A DNA stretch of 64,000 nt, from contig NZ_AP023356.1 of NCBI RefSeq assembly GCF_018324205.1, positions 6,449,501 to 6,513,500 of the forward strand. The letters run 5' to 3'. Every line of letters starts with the position of its first letter. The stretch's first letter is position 1. The notes beneath the pieces are model-generated. The model did not search any database, was not told the DNA's origin, and saw only the letters and a list, made by a program, of their open reading frames with translations. This DNA comes from Actinoplanes ianthinogenes (GTDB lineage: Bacteria; Actinomycetota; Actinomycetes; Mycobacteriales; Micromonosporaceae). This document shows, in pieces, positions 45,950 through 54,075 of this stretch. Made by a program: the position numbers and the translations under genes.

Positions 45950-46197
45950 GCGATGGTCCACGGCGTTATCCCTCCCCCCAGGGGGACCGCGTCGACCCCG
46001 GCCGGCGTCGGCCCCACGACGCGAACGATCACTCTTAGCACACAGCACGCTTCGAACGCCATTTCTACCTCGGACATCGACACATGCCTCGTCCGATCAT
46101 GTCGCTTCCGTCGCTTTCTGTAAACACCCCATCGCCTTCTGTGATTGTCGCCCTCGCTGTCCGTCGGATTTGACTGGTGTGCCGCGATAATCCCGCG
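45950..46197. other. Divergent upstream region of crp and the phosphotransferase-like gene
   Basis: A 248-bp region with the promoters of both genes. It is moderately AT-rich near 46060-46190. No operator could be named. Confidence 0.5.
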
Positions 46198-47052
46198 GTG
46201 CCGGAAGACGACATTGTGCGAACCGCTCTCCGCGAGCAGTGGCACCTCTCCCCGTCCGAGATCACCGAGCTGCCGATGGCGGTGATGTCCCGCGGCTGGG
46301 AGGTCACCGCCGGGCCGGAGCGCTACGTGGCGCGGCTCGTGGAGACCGCGGCGCGGCTCCCGGTCGAGGCCGGGCTGGCCGCCGCCGTGCACCTGCGCGG
46401 CGTGCGGATCGAGGCCGGCGAGCCGGTCCGGACACTGGGCGGCGCGCTCACCGTGGAGACCCCGCACGGCGCGCTCGCCGTGCTGCGCCGGGTGCCCGGC
46501 CGGCACCTGGACGGCGCCGACCCGGTCGACCAGCAGTGGTGGGGCGAACGCCTGGGCGCCGTGCACCGGGCCCTGGAGGGGTTCCGGCATCCCGGCCTGC
46601 GGCCCTGGCAGCCGGTCGACCCGGAGGCCGCGCACCTGGACGCCGAGCCGTGGTTGCGGGGCGCGGTCGCGGCGGCGCTCGCCGCGGCGACCCGGCTCAC
46701 GGTCACCGACCGGCTGACGTACGGCGTGCTGCACGGCGACCCGGCCCCGGAGGCGTTCGTGCTGGACGCCGCGACCGGGCGGTCCGGCCTGCTGCACTGC
46801 GGCGCGTCCGGCACCGGCCCGCTGGTCTACGACGTGGCCGCCGCGGTCGTCTACGCCGGTGGCCCGGAGCGGGCCGCCGAGCTGCTCGACGGGTACCGCG
46901 CGGCCGGCCCGGTGGCGGCCGACGAGCTGGAGGCGGCGCTGCCGGTGCTGCTGCGGTTGCGCTGGGCGGTGCTGGCCGAGCGGTTCGCCCGCTGGGGATG
47001 CGCGGCCGGGCTGGCGACGGCGAGGGAGGCCCTGGAGTCCATGCCCGGATGA
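46198..47052 (+). CDS. Aminoglycoside-phosphotransferase-like protein with degenerate active site
   Basis: A 284-residue APH/choline-kinase-like fold protein. The catalytic loop reads LHGDPAPEAF: Asp181 remains but the metal-binding Asn (six residues on, 186) is Ala. The second metal Asp of the D-x-x/DFG-like motif is replaced by His (LLHCGASGTGP). It is thus probably a pseudokinase or a highly divergent enzyme. The start could be GTG 46198 or 46177. It lies just upstream of the exoribonuclease AS gene. Confidence 0.75.
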   Translation: MPEDDIVRTALREQWHLSPSEITELPMAVMSRGWEVTAGPERYVARLVETAARLPVEAGLAAAVHLRGVRIEAGEPVRTLGGALTVETPHGALAVLRRVPGRHLDGADPVDQQWWGERLGAVHRALEGFRHPGLRPWQPVDPEAAHLDAEPWLRGAVAAALAAATRLTVTDRLTYGVLHGDPAPEAFVLDAATGRSGLLHCGASGTGPLVYDVAAAVVYAGGPERAAELLDGYRAAGPVAADELEAALPVLLRLRWAVLAERFARWGCAAGLATAREALESMPG

Positions 47053-47074
47053 CGATGGGCGAGGATGTACCGCG

Positions 47075-47569
47075 ATGGGGTACCGCTATTTCTACGACTG
47101 TGAGTTCATCGAGGACGGCCGGATCGTCGACCTGGTCTCGATCGGTGTCGTCGACGAGTTCGGCCGCGAGTTCTACGCGGTCAGCACCGAGTTCGACGAC
47201 AGCCGCGCCGTGCCCTGGGTACGCCGCAACGTGCTGGACAAGCTCCCGTCGCCGGCCGACAAGGCGTGGCGCAGCCGGGAGCGGATCCGCGACGACCTCT
47301 ACGAGTTCCTGATGGAGCCGCTGCACGGGCGCAGCGAGCAGATGGAGCTCTGGGCCTGGTACGCGGCGTATGACCACGTCGCCCTCGCGCAGCTGTGGGG
47401 CGCGATGCCGGCGCTGCCCCGCGAGATCCCCCGGTTCACCAAGGACCTGCGCCAGCGCTGGGACGACCTGGGCCGGCCGCCGCTGCCGGAGATGGCCGGG
47501 CGGCACGACGCGCTGGTCGACGCGCGGCACAACCTGGCCCGCTGGCAGGCGATGACCGGCCCCGCCTGA
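47075..47569 (+). CDS. 3'-5' exoribonuclease AS-like DEDDh protein
   Basis: A 164-residue RNase matching the family of M. tuberculosis Rv2179c. Catalytic acids in YDCEF (residues 7-11), the WYAAYDHVAL motif and the DALVDARHN motif form a DEDDh set. It trims poly(A) and other 3' ends. ATG 47075 is the start. In M. tuberculosis aroG lies on the far side; here a TetR/MFS cassette does instead. Confidence 0.88.
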   Translation: MGYRYFYDCEFIEDGRIVDLVSIGVVDEFGREFYAVSTEFDDSRAVPWVRRNVLDKLPSPADKAWRSRERIRDDLYEFLMEPLHGRSEQMELWAWYAAYDHVALAQLWGAMPALPREIPRFTKDLRQRWDDLGRPPLPEMAGRHDALVDARHNLARWQAMTGPA

Positions 47570-48226
47570 TCAGGTCCGCTTGATGGGTGGCACGCAGTCG
47601 TCGACGATCGCCTCGACGTCCTCCTGGGTCATCGCCGGGCCCAGGTCGCCGTTGTCCGGGCCGGCCCGCAGGCCGTCGATGATCAGCTCCAGGAAACGGC
47701 GGTAGACGGCCGGCCGGCGGGCGCTGCTGTGCTGGGCCAGCTCGGTCACCGTTGCCATGATCACCGGTAGGTCGTGCAGCCCCACGTCGGCCCGCAGCGT
47801 CCCCTCGGCGTGCGCCTTGTCGATCAGCTCCTGGATCAGCGGCACCAGGTGCTCGCCGACCTCCACGAAGTGCTGCTTGTCCACGCCCAGGCAGAGCGCC
47901 GCGTCCCGCATCCCGCGGTCGACCGCGTGCATCTCGACCGTGCGGCGCAGCATCATGGTCAGCCCGTCCCAGCCGGACGGGAGGGCCAGCGCGTCCTCGG
48001 CGATCGAGACCAGATCCTCCAGCCGGTCGGCGAAGAGCGCCTCGATCAGCGACTCCTTGGTGGGGAAGCGGCGGTAGACCGTGCCCACGCCGACGCCCGC
48101 GTGCTGCGCCACGTCGTCCAGGGTCGCGGCGAACCCGCGGGCCGCGAAGACGTCGTGCGCGGCGTGCAGGATGCGCTCCCGGTTGCGCTGCGCGTCGCGG
48201 CGCAGCGGGCGGGCGGTCTCGGTCAT
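47570..48226 (-). CDS. TetR-family repressor
   Basis: A 218-residue regulator. N-terminal HTH has LDDVAQHAGVGVGTVYRRFP (residues about 36-56), typical TetR. The C-terminal ligand-binding helices are unannotated. It is divergent from a 14-TM efflux gene and separated from it by 95 bp containing two operator-like repeats. Its stop is one base from that of the exoribonuclease gene. Confidence 0.92.
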   Translation of the reverse strand: MTETARPLRRDAQRNRERILHAAHDVFAARGFAATLDDVAQHAGVGVGTVYRRFPTKESLIEALFADRLEDLVSIAEDALALPSGWDGLTMMLRRTVEMHAVDRGMRDAALCLGVDKQHFVEVGEHLVPLIQELIDKAHAEGTLRADVGLHDLPVIMATVTELAQHSSARRPAVYRRFLELIIDGLRAGPDNGDLGPAMTQEDVEAIVDDCVPPIKRT

Positions 48227-48248
48227 GTGTCCGAGCGTACATCGAAAC

Positions 48249-48307
48249 GGAGGTGATTCCTCAACTTACGGTGCTAGCCTGCCGAAGTGGAGGACGTACC
48301 TCAACTT
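48249..48307. promoter_or_regulatory. Two TetR operator-like repeats upstream of the MFS efflux gene
   Basis: A 19-bp direct repeat of the pattern GGAGGNNNNNCCTCAACTT occurs at 48249-48267 and 48289-48307, each with the palindrome GAGG-5 nt-CCTC. The copies are 40 bp apart and lie between the divergent TetR and MFS genes. The second runs into the MFS ribosome site. This layout supports co-repression of both genes by TetR. Confidence 0.75.
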
Positions 48308-48321
48308 CTCGAAAGGGCACC

Positions 48322-49812
48322 ATGAGCACCCTTCTTGATCGACCACAGGGCGCCGGTACTAAGGCTCCGGGTGACACCGGCCGCTGGTGGGCGCTGGTGG
48401 TGCTCGCGCTCGCCCAGCTGATGGTGGTGCTGGACGCCACGATCGTGAACATCGCGCTGCCCACCGCCCAGGCCGACATCGGCTTCTCGGACGCCGACCG
48501 CCAGTGGGTGGTCACCGGTTACGCCCTCGCCTTCGGCAGCCTGCTGCTGCTCGGCGGGCGGCTCTCCGACTTCTTCGGCCGCAAGCGGATGTTCCTCATC
48601 GGCCTGATCGGTTTCGCCCTGGCCTCCGCGCTCGGCGGCGCGGCCGGCAACCTGGAGATGCTGATCGTGGCCCGCGCGCTGCAGGGCGCGTTCGGCGCGG
48701 CGCTGGCGCCGGCCGCGCTCTCGCTGCTGTCCACGACGTTCACCGAGCCGGCCGAGCGGGGCAAGGCGTTCGGCATCTTCGGCGCCATCTCCGGCGCCGG
48801 CGGCGGCATCGGCCTGCTGCTCGGCGGCGTGCTCACCGAGTACGCGTCGTGGCGCTGGTGCCTGTACGTCAACCTGGTGATCGCCGCGCTCGCCGTGGTC
48901 GGCGCTCTCGTCAAGCTGAAGGACGAGCCGGTCAACGCCCACGGCAAGATCGACGTGCCGGGCACCGTCGCCGCCGTCGTCGGCCTGGTCGGCCTGGTCT
49001 ACGGCCTCGGCAAGGCGGAGACGGACGGCTGGACCTCCCGCTGGACGCTCGGCCCGATCGCCGTCGGCGTGTTCGCGCTGATCGCGTTCGTGCTGATCGA
49101 GCGCCGGGTGAAGAACCCGCTGCTGCCCCTGCGCGTCGTCCTGGACCGCAACCGCGGCGGCTCCTACGCCTCGATCGCGATCGCCGGCGCCGGCATGTTC
49201 GGCATCTTCCTGTTCCTCACCTACTTCCTGGTCGCGGTGCTCGGCTTCACCCCGGTCAAGACCGGGCTGGCGTTCCTGCCGATGCTCGGCTCGGTGATGC
49301 TGACCGCCACCACGGCCGGCTCGATCCTGGCGCCCAAGGTCGGCCCGCGCCCGCTGGTCCCGGTCGGCGCGCTGGTCGCCGCCGGCGGCATGCTCTTCCT
49401 GACCCGCCTCCAGCTCGACTCGACCTACGCCGGTGGGGTCCTGCCCGGCCTCATCATCATCGGTCTCGGCCTCGGCCTGGTCTTCGCGCCGACGCAGAAC
49501 GCCGCCACCTCGGGCGTCGAGCACCGCGACGCCGGTGTGGCCTCCGCGATGATCAACACGGTGCAGCAGATCGGCGGCTCGATCGGCACCGCGCTGCTCA
49601 GCTCGTTCGCCGCCTCCGCCGCGACCGACTACCTGAAGGGCAAGGACCCGTCGTCCAAGCTGGCCCAGGCGCAGGCCGCGCTGGAGAGCTACCACACCGT
49701 GTTCTGGTGGTCGGCCGGCTTCTTCGTGCTGGCGGCGGTGGTCGCGGCGGTGCTGTTCCGCACCGGCCCGCTGGACGTCGACCCGGACGCCCCGCCCGCG
49801 ATGGCGCACTGA
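48322..49812 (+). CDS. MFS drug-efflux transporter (EmrB/QacA, DHA2 type)
   Basis: A 496-residue 14-helix transporter. DHA2 motifs LDATIVNIALPTAQ, GGRLSDFFGRKRM and the DHA2 segment GGVLTEYASWRW are clear. ATG 48322 follows GAAAGGG. The substrate is probably a hydrophobic drug or natural product; control by the divergent TetR protein is an inference from the operator repeats. Confidence 0.92.
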   Translation: MSTLLDRPQGAGTKAPGDTGRWWALVVLALAQLMVVLDATIVNIALPTAQADIGFSDADRQWVVTGYALAFGSLLLLGGRLSDFFGRKRMFLIGLIGFALASALGGAAGNLEMLIVARALQGAFGAALAPAALSLLSTTFTEPAERGKAFGIFGAISGAGGGIGLLLGGVLTEYASWRWCLYVNLVIAALAVVGALVKLKDEPVNAHGKIDVPGTVAAVVGLVGLVYGLGKAETDGWTSRWTLGPIAVGVFALIAFVLIERRVKNPLLPLRVVLDRNRGGSYASIAIAGAGMFGIFLFLTYFLVAVLGFTPVKTGLAFLPMLGSVMLTATTAGSILAPKVGPRPLVPVGALVAAGGMLFLTRLQLDSTYAGGVLPGLIIIGLGLGLVFAPTQNAATSGVEHRDAGVASAMINTVQQIGGSIGTALLSSFAASAATDYLKGKDPSSKLAQAQAALESYHTVFWWSAGFFVLAAVVAAVLFRTGPLDVDPDAPPAMAH

Positions 49813-49827
49813 CCGCTTCAGCAACGC

Positions 49828-49857
49828 GACAGCCAGCCGGATCCCCGGCTGGCTGTC
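49828..49857 (+). terminator. Intrinsic-type hairpin after the MFS efflux gene
   Basis: A perfect 13-bp stem (49828-49840 with 49845-49857), loop of four, 16 bp after the stop codon, then GCCGTTTCC. Its stem bases CAGCCAGCC resemble the outer stem of the nearby 53-bp repeats. Confidence 0.85.
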
Positions 49858-49945
49858 GCCGTTTCCGCCCTTCGCCGCCGGGCCGCTGTCCTGCCGGATC
49901 GCCCATTTCCGGTACGGCGGGAAGGCCCGCCGAGCAGACCCCGCG

Positions 49946-50500
49946 GGCTGGTGCTCATGGCCCTGTCACGTGCCCGGACAGGGCCGTCAGGACCAGCGTG
50001 TGTGTCGGGCTGGTCCTCGTGGCCCTGTCACGTGCCCGGATAGGGCCGTCAGAGCCAGCCGGGGGTGTCGGGCTGGCCCTGACGGCCCTGTTGCGTGCTC
50101 GGGTAGGGCCGCCCGGGCCAGCCGTGTGTGCCGGGCTGGTCCTCATGGCCCTGTCACGTGCCCGGGTAGGGCCGCCCGGGCCAGCCGGGGGTGTCGGGCT
50201 GGCCCTGACGGCCCTGTTGCGTGCTCGGGTAGGGCCGCCCGGGCCAGCGTGTGTGTCGGGCTCGTGCTCGTGGCCCTGTCACGCGCTCGGATAGGGCCGC
50301 CCGGGCCAGCCGGGTGCGCCGGGCTGGTCCTCATGGCCCTGTCACGTGCTCGGATAGGGCCGCCCGGGCCAGCCGGGTGCGCCGGGCTGGTCCTCATGGC
50401 CCTGTCACGTGCTCGGATAGGGCCGCCCGGGCCAGCCGGGTGCGCCGGGCTGGTCCTGACGGCCCTGTCAAGCGCTCGGATAGGGCCCTGAGCACCAGCC
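49946..50500 (+). repeat. Array C of 53-bp two-tier hairpin repeats
   Basis: Nine units start at 49946, 50008, 50071, 50134, 50197, 50259, 50322, 50385 and 50448 (period 62-63 bp). The inner stem is GGCCCTGTC with GATAGGGCC (one G-U). The last unit ends at 50500, about 25-40 bp before the remaining fragment of a ROK gene. The region 49858-49945 before the array has no gene. Confidence 0.93.
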
Positions 50501-50524
50501 GGCTACCGCGACTCGCGGCCGCAC

Positions 50525-50923
50525 CGTGATCAGCGGGTGAGGCCGTGCCCGTACGGGAACAGCGGATCCGCCCCCGCCTCGTTCGAGGCGCTCCTGCCGT
50601 CGGCCGAGCTGACCGAGGAGCGGCTGCTCGCGCTCGCGGCCGGCGGTCACCGGCCGGTCCAGCGGGCGTTGCTGGACGCCGGTCGCCTGATCGGGCGACG
50701 GGTGGCGGTCGCCTGCGACGTGCTGAATCCGGCAGTCGTGGTGGTCGGCGGCCGGTTCGCCGAGCCCGGTCCGTACGTGGTCGACGGGGTGCGTGAGGCG
50801 TTGCGCCGGCACTGCGGGCCGAGCGCCGCGGCCGGGCTGCGGGTGGTCGCCGCGCAGCTCGGCGCGGAGGCCGAGGCGCTGGGCGCGGTCGAGTCGTTGC
50901 TGTCGGTGGGAAGGGGCGCGTAA
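50525..50923 (+). pseudogene. ROK-family protein, 5'-truncated remnant
   Basis: The in-frame segment shows the C-terminal half of a ROK kinase/regulator: a damaged zinc motif region (RPCPYGNSGSAPASFEALL; expected more cysteines), then LIGRRVAVACDVLNPAVVVV and GGRFAEPGPY. The N-terminal ATP-binding half is absent, and the usual two-thirds of the gene is missing on the array C side. A GTG at 50537 exists but a functional product is unlikely. The stop is at 50923. Array C appears to have replaced or deleted the 5' part. Confidence 0.8.
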
Positions 50924-51061
50924 AGCGGCCGGTCGGGCGGAGACTAGAGTTCGGTTGCGGCTCGCCCCGGGCCGGCAACGCTGCCGACGTGAACGCTCCC
51001 GGGGATTCTCACGGGCTATCTGCATCTCGCTACCCGTTTCAGGGGAAGGACGAGGAGAAAC

Positions 51062-52090
51062 ATGCGTATCGGCGTGCTCACCGGTGGCGGCGACTGCCCC
51101 GGTCTCAACGCGGTCATCCGTGCCGTGGTCCGCAAGGGCGTGACCGCTTACGGCCACGAGTTCGTCGGGTTCCGCGACGGCTGGAAGGGTCCGCTGGAGG
51201 GTCTGACGAAGCCGCTCGGCATCGCGGAGGTCCGCGGCATCCTCCCGCGCGGCGGCACGATCCTGGGCTCCTCCCGGACCAACCCGTTCAAGATCGAGGG
51301 CGGCGTCGAGCGGATCAAGGCGAACCTGGCCGAGCAGGGTGTCGACGCGCTGGTCGCGATCGGCGGCGAGGACACCCTCGGCGTCGCGACCAAGCTGCAC
51401 GACCTCGGCGTCAACGTCGTCGGCGTGCCGAAGACGATCGACAACGACCTCAACGCGACCGACTTCACCTTCGGTTTCGACACCGCGGTGAACATCGCGA
51501 TGGAGGCCATCGACCGGCTGCACACCACCGCCGAGTCGCACCACCGCACCCTGGTCGTCGAGGTCATGGGCCGGCACGCCGGCTGGATCGCGCTGCACGC
51601 CGGTCTCGCCGGTGGCGCCAACGTCATCCTGCTGCCGGAGCGCAAGTTCGACGTGGACCAGGTCGCGACGTACGTGACCAAGCGCTTCCAGGTCGAGTAT
51701 GCGCCGATCGTGGTCGTCGCCGAGGGCGCCCAGCCGCTCGACGGCCAGATGGTCCTGCACAACCAGGAGCTGGACAGCTTCGGCCACGTCCGCCTCGGCG
51801 GCATCGGCCAGTGGCTGGCCGAGCAGCTGGAGGAGAAGACTGGCAAGGAGGCCCGCACGGTCGTCCTCGGTCACATCCAGCGCGGTGGCACCCCGACCGC
51901 GTTCGACCGGGTCCTGTCGACCCGCTTCGGCCTGCAGGCGATCGACGCCGTGCACGAGGGCGACTTCGGCAAGATGATGGCGCTGCGCGGCACCGACATC
52001 GTCCGGGTCCCGCTGATCGAGGGCACCGGCGAGCTCAAGACCGTCCCGCTGTCGCGTTACGAAGAGGCCGAGGTCTTCTTCGGTAACTGA
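51062..52090 (+). CDS. pfkA: 6-phosphofructokinase with PPi-type signature residues
   Basis: A 342-residue PFK. The substrate motif PKTIDND and MGRHAGWIA are clear. At the two positions that separate ATP- from pyrophosphate-dependent enzymes (E. coli numbering 104 and 124, and here also 104 and 124), it has Asp (GGEDTLG) and Lys (PKTIDND), as in the PPi-type enzymes including that of Amycolatopsis. ATG 51062 has a GAGGAG site. The enzyme probably uses PPi and works reversibly; ATP use is not excluded. Confidence 0.9.
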   Translation: MRIGVLTGGGDCPGLNAVIRAVVRKGVTAYGHEFVGFRDGWKGPLEGLTKPLGIAEVRGILPRGGTILGSSRTNPFKIEGGVERIKANLAEQGVDALVAIGGEDTLGVATKLHDLGVNVVGVPKTIDNDLNATDFTFGFDTAVNIAMEAIDRLHTTAESHHRTLVVEVMGRHAGWIALHAGLAGGANVILLPERKFDVDQVATYVTKRFQVEYAPIVVVAEGAQPLDGQMVLHNQELDSFGHVRLGGIGQWLAEQLEEKTGKEARTVVLGHIQRGGTPTAFDRVLSTRFGLQAIDAVHEGDFGKMMALRGTDIVRVPLIEGTGELKTVPLSRYEEAEVFFGN

Positions 52091-52102
52091 CGTGCTGTGA
52101 TG

Positions 52103-52132
52103 AATGCCGGGGACGCTCCTGTCCCCGGCATT
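52103..52132 (+). terminator. Hairpin between pfkA and proC
   Basis: A perfect 12-bp stem (52103-52114 with 52121-52132), loop of six (GCTCCT), then TTCTC. It lies 13 bp after the pfkA stop and just before proC. Confidence 0.85.
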
Positions 52133-52151
52133 TCTCGTTGAATGGAGCCCG

Positions 52152-52958
52152 ATGCACACCGTCGCCATCCTCGGCACCGGCAAGATGGGCGAGCTGGTGC
52201 TCGCCGGCCTGCTCCGGTCCGGCTGGCCGGCCGACCGGCTGCTGATCACCGCCCGGCGCCCGGAGCGCGGCGCCGCGCTGACCGCGAAATACGGCGTCCC
52301 GGTGGTCGGCAACGCCGAGGCGGTCGAGCGCGCCGACATCCTGGCGATCGGGGTGAAACCGCAGGACGCCGCCACCCTGCTCGACGAGATCGGCGCCAAG
52401 GTCCCGGCCGACAAACTGGTCGTCTCGCTCTGCGCCGGCCTGCCCACCGGCTTCTTCGCCGCCCGGCTGCCCGAGGGCACCCCGGTGATCCGGGTGATGA
52501 CCAACACCCCGGCCCTGGTCGACCAGGCGATGACCGCGATCTCCGCGGGCCCGCACGCCACCGGCGAGCACCTGGCCATCGCCGAGGAGATGTTCAAGCC
52601 GCTCGGCGTCACCCTGCGCGTCCCGGAGTCCCAGCAGGACGCCGTCACCGCCCTCTCCGGCTCCGGTCCGGCCTACTTCTACCTGCTGGTCGAAGCCATG
52701 ATCGACGCCGGCATCCTGCTCGGCCTGCCCCGCCAGGTCGCCCACGAGCTGATCGTCCAGACCGCCGTCGGCTCCGCCGTCATGCTCCGCGACTCCGGCG
52801 AACACCCGGTCAAACTCCGCGAAGCGGTCACCTCCCCGGCCGGCACCACCATCTCCGCCATCCGCGAACTGGAAAACCACGGCGTCCGCGCGGCCCTGCT
52901 GTCGGCCCTGGAAGCCGCCCGCGACCGAGCCCGCGAAATCGCCTCCCAGGCCGTCTGA
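52152..52958 (+). CDS. proC: Pyrroline-5-carboxylate reductase
   Basis: A 268-residue NAD(P)H enzyme, last step of proline synthesis. Rossmann start VAILGTGKMGE, RVMTNTPALV, TALSGSGPAYFY and SPAGTTISAIRELE (the family signature) are all visible. ATG 52152 has a GGAG site. Its transcript may start separately after the pfkA terminator. Confidence 0.95.
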   Translation: MHTVAILGTGKMGELVLAGLLRSGWPADRLLITARRPERGAALTAKYGVPVVGNAEAVERADILAIGVKPQDAATLLDEIGAKVPADKLVVSLCAGLPTGFFAARLPEGTPVIRVMTNTPALVDQAMTAISAGPHATGEHLAIAEEMFKPLGVTLRVPESQQDAVTALSGSGPAYFYLLVEAMIDAGILLGLPRQVAHELIVQTAVGSAVMLRDSGEHPVKLREAVTSPAGTTISAIRELENHGVRAALLSALEAARDRAREIASQAV

Positions 52959-52981
52959 CCACGTGCCCGCCGCCGGCAGGC

Positions 52982-53113
52982 GGCGTACCGAGACCGTTCG
53001 GGCCGCCTGATCACTTCCGGCAGGCGGCGTGTGGAGATCGTTCGGGCCGCGTGATCGCTTCCGGCGGGCGGCGTGTGGAGATCGTTCGGGCCGCGTGATC
53101 GCTTCCGGCGGGC
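52982..53113 (+). repeat. 44-bp tandem repeat, three copies
   Basis: Three direct copies of 44 bp, each built around GATCGTTCGGGCCGCGTGAT, start at 52982; copies 2 and 3 are identical and copy 1 differs at several positions. They begin 24 bp after proC and do not form one obvious long hairpin. Confidence 0.85.
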
Positions 53114-53129
53114 GGCGCTTCCGGCCGCT

Positions 53130-53231
53130 CATTTCCTTGTACGACTCGTAGCCCCGTGACAATCGGCTCGCGAGGCCCGGCCCCCGCACGACCGCAGCGC
53201 GTGTCGTGCGGGTCCGCCTGACCTCACGGTC
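53130..53231 (+). repeat. Left copy of a 102/103-bp inverted repeat flanking array D
   Basis: It matches 54076-54178 in the reverse complement with about 84% identity (17 differences or gaps). It contains its own perfect 10-bp hairpin, CCCGCACGAC (53183-53192) with GTCGTGCGGG (53203-53212). Confidence 0.85.
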
Positions 53232-53382
53232 GCGGGTTGCGCTTCCTGCCGGCTCCCAGGGTGTCTCAGGGTGTGTCAGGCACCCGTGAGGGCCACCCGG
53301 AACCGGGCGTGCGCTGCGGCCCAGACCGCTGACTGCCCCGTATCCCGGCCGGTCAAGTGCCTCCCGCGCAAGCCGTAACCCG

Positions 53383-53927
53383 AGCTGGCGCTCAGCGCCC
53401 CTGTCCGGGCTGGTCAAGGGCTACCAGTGCCAGCCGTAACCCGGGCTGGCGCTCAGCGCCCCTGTCCGGCCCGGTCAAGGGCCACCAGTGCCAGCCGTGA
53501 TCCGAGCTGGTGCTGAGCGCCCCTGTCCGGGCTGGTCAAGGGCTACCAGTGCCAGCCGTAACCCGGGCTGGCGCTCAGCGCCCCTGTCCGGCCCGGTCAA
53601 GGGCCACCAGTGCCAGCCGTGATCCGAGCTGGTGCTGGGTGCCCTTGTCAGGGTTGGTTGAGGGCTACCCAGCACCAGCCGTGTTCCGGGCTGGTGCTGG
53701 GTGCCCTTGTCGGGGTTGGTTGAGGGCTTCCTGTGCCAGCCGTGTCCCGGGCTCGTGCTGGGTGGCGCCCGTCCGGTTGGACAAGGGCCTTCGGCGCGAG
53801 CCGTGAACCGGGCTGGTGCTGGTGGCCCTATTCCGGGCTGGGATAGGGCCGTGAGTGCCAGCCCGATGGGTTCCGGCTGGTGCTCAGGGCCCTTGCCCGG
53901 GTCCGGATAGGGCCACCAGCGCCAGCC
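53383..53927 (+). repeat. Array D of 53-bp-type hairpin repeats (divergent)
   Basis: Nine units start at 53383, 53444, 53505, 53566, 53627, 53689, 53750, 53811 and 53875 (period 61-64 bp), with a half unit near 53347. Several have AGCTGG in place of GGCTGG, and their inner stems use CCCTTG- or CCCCTG-type arms against CAAGGG or TGAGGG in place of CCCTAT/ATAGGG. The last two units return to the GATAGGGCC type. It lies between convergent proC and DUF429 genes. Confidence 0.9.
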
Positions 53928-53934
53928 GGCGAGC

Positions 53935-53984
53935 GGGCAGGGCGGGGCAGGGCGGGGCAGGGCAGGGAGGGGGAGGGCGGGGGA
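53935..53984 (+). other. G-rich tract with strong G-quadruplex potential
   Basis: About 50 bases contain nine or more runs of three to five G separated by one or two bases, starting just after the last unit of array D. It is the most G-skewed stretch noticed in the window. Confidence 0.8.
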
Positions 53985-54075
53985 ATTGCTGAGGTCTGCG
54001 GGGTGTCTCGCTGGTTGAGTTGCGGTGGGTGCGCCGGTTCGTGGCGGTGGGGCGCTGGGTGGGCGGGGGTGGGGT

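Noticed and set aside
49955-50491. Long open frames across arrays A, C and D (repetitive Gly/Ala/Arg proteins)
   Set aside because: The 63-bp period keeps a frame open in both strands. There is no ribosome site and no known domain, and array D with 61-bp period breaks the frame.
49946-50500. CRISPR array
   Set aside because: Units are 53 bp and spacers only 8-11 bp and similar to each other, with no cas genes; units form hairpins with fixed internal loops.
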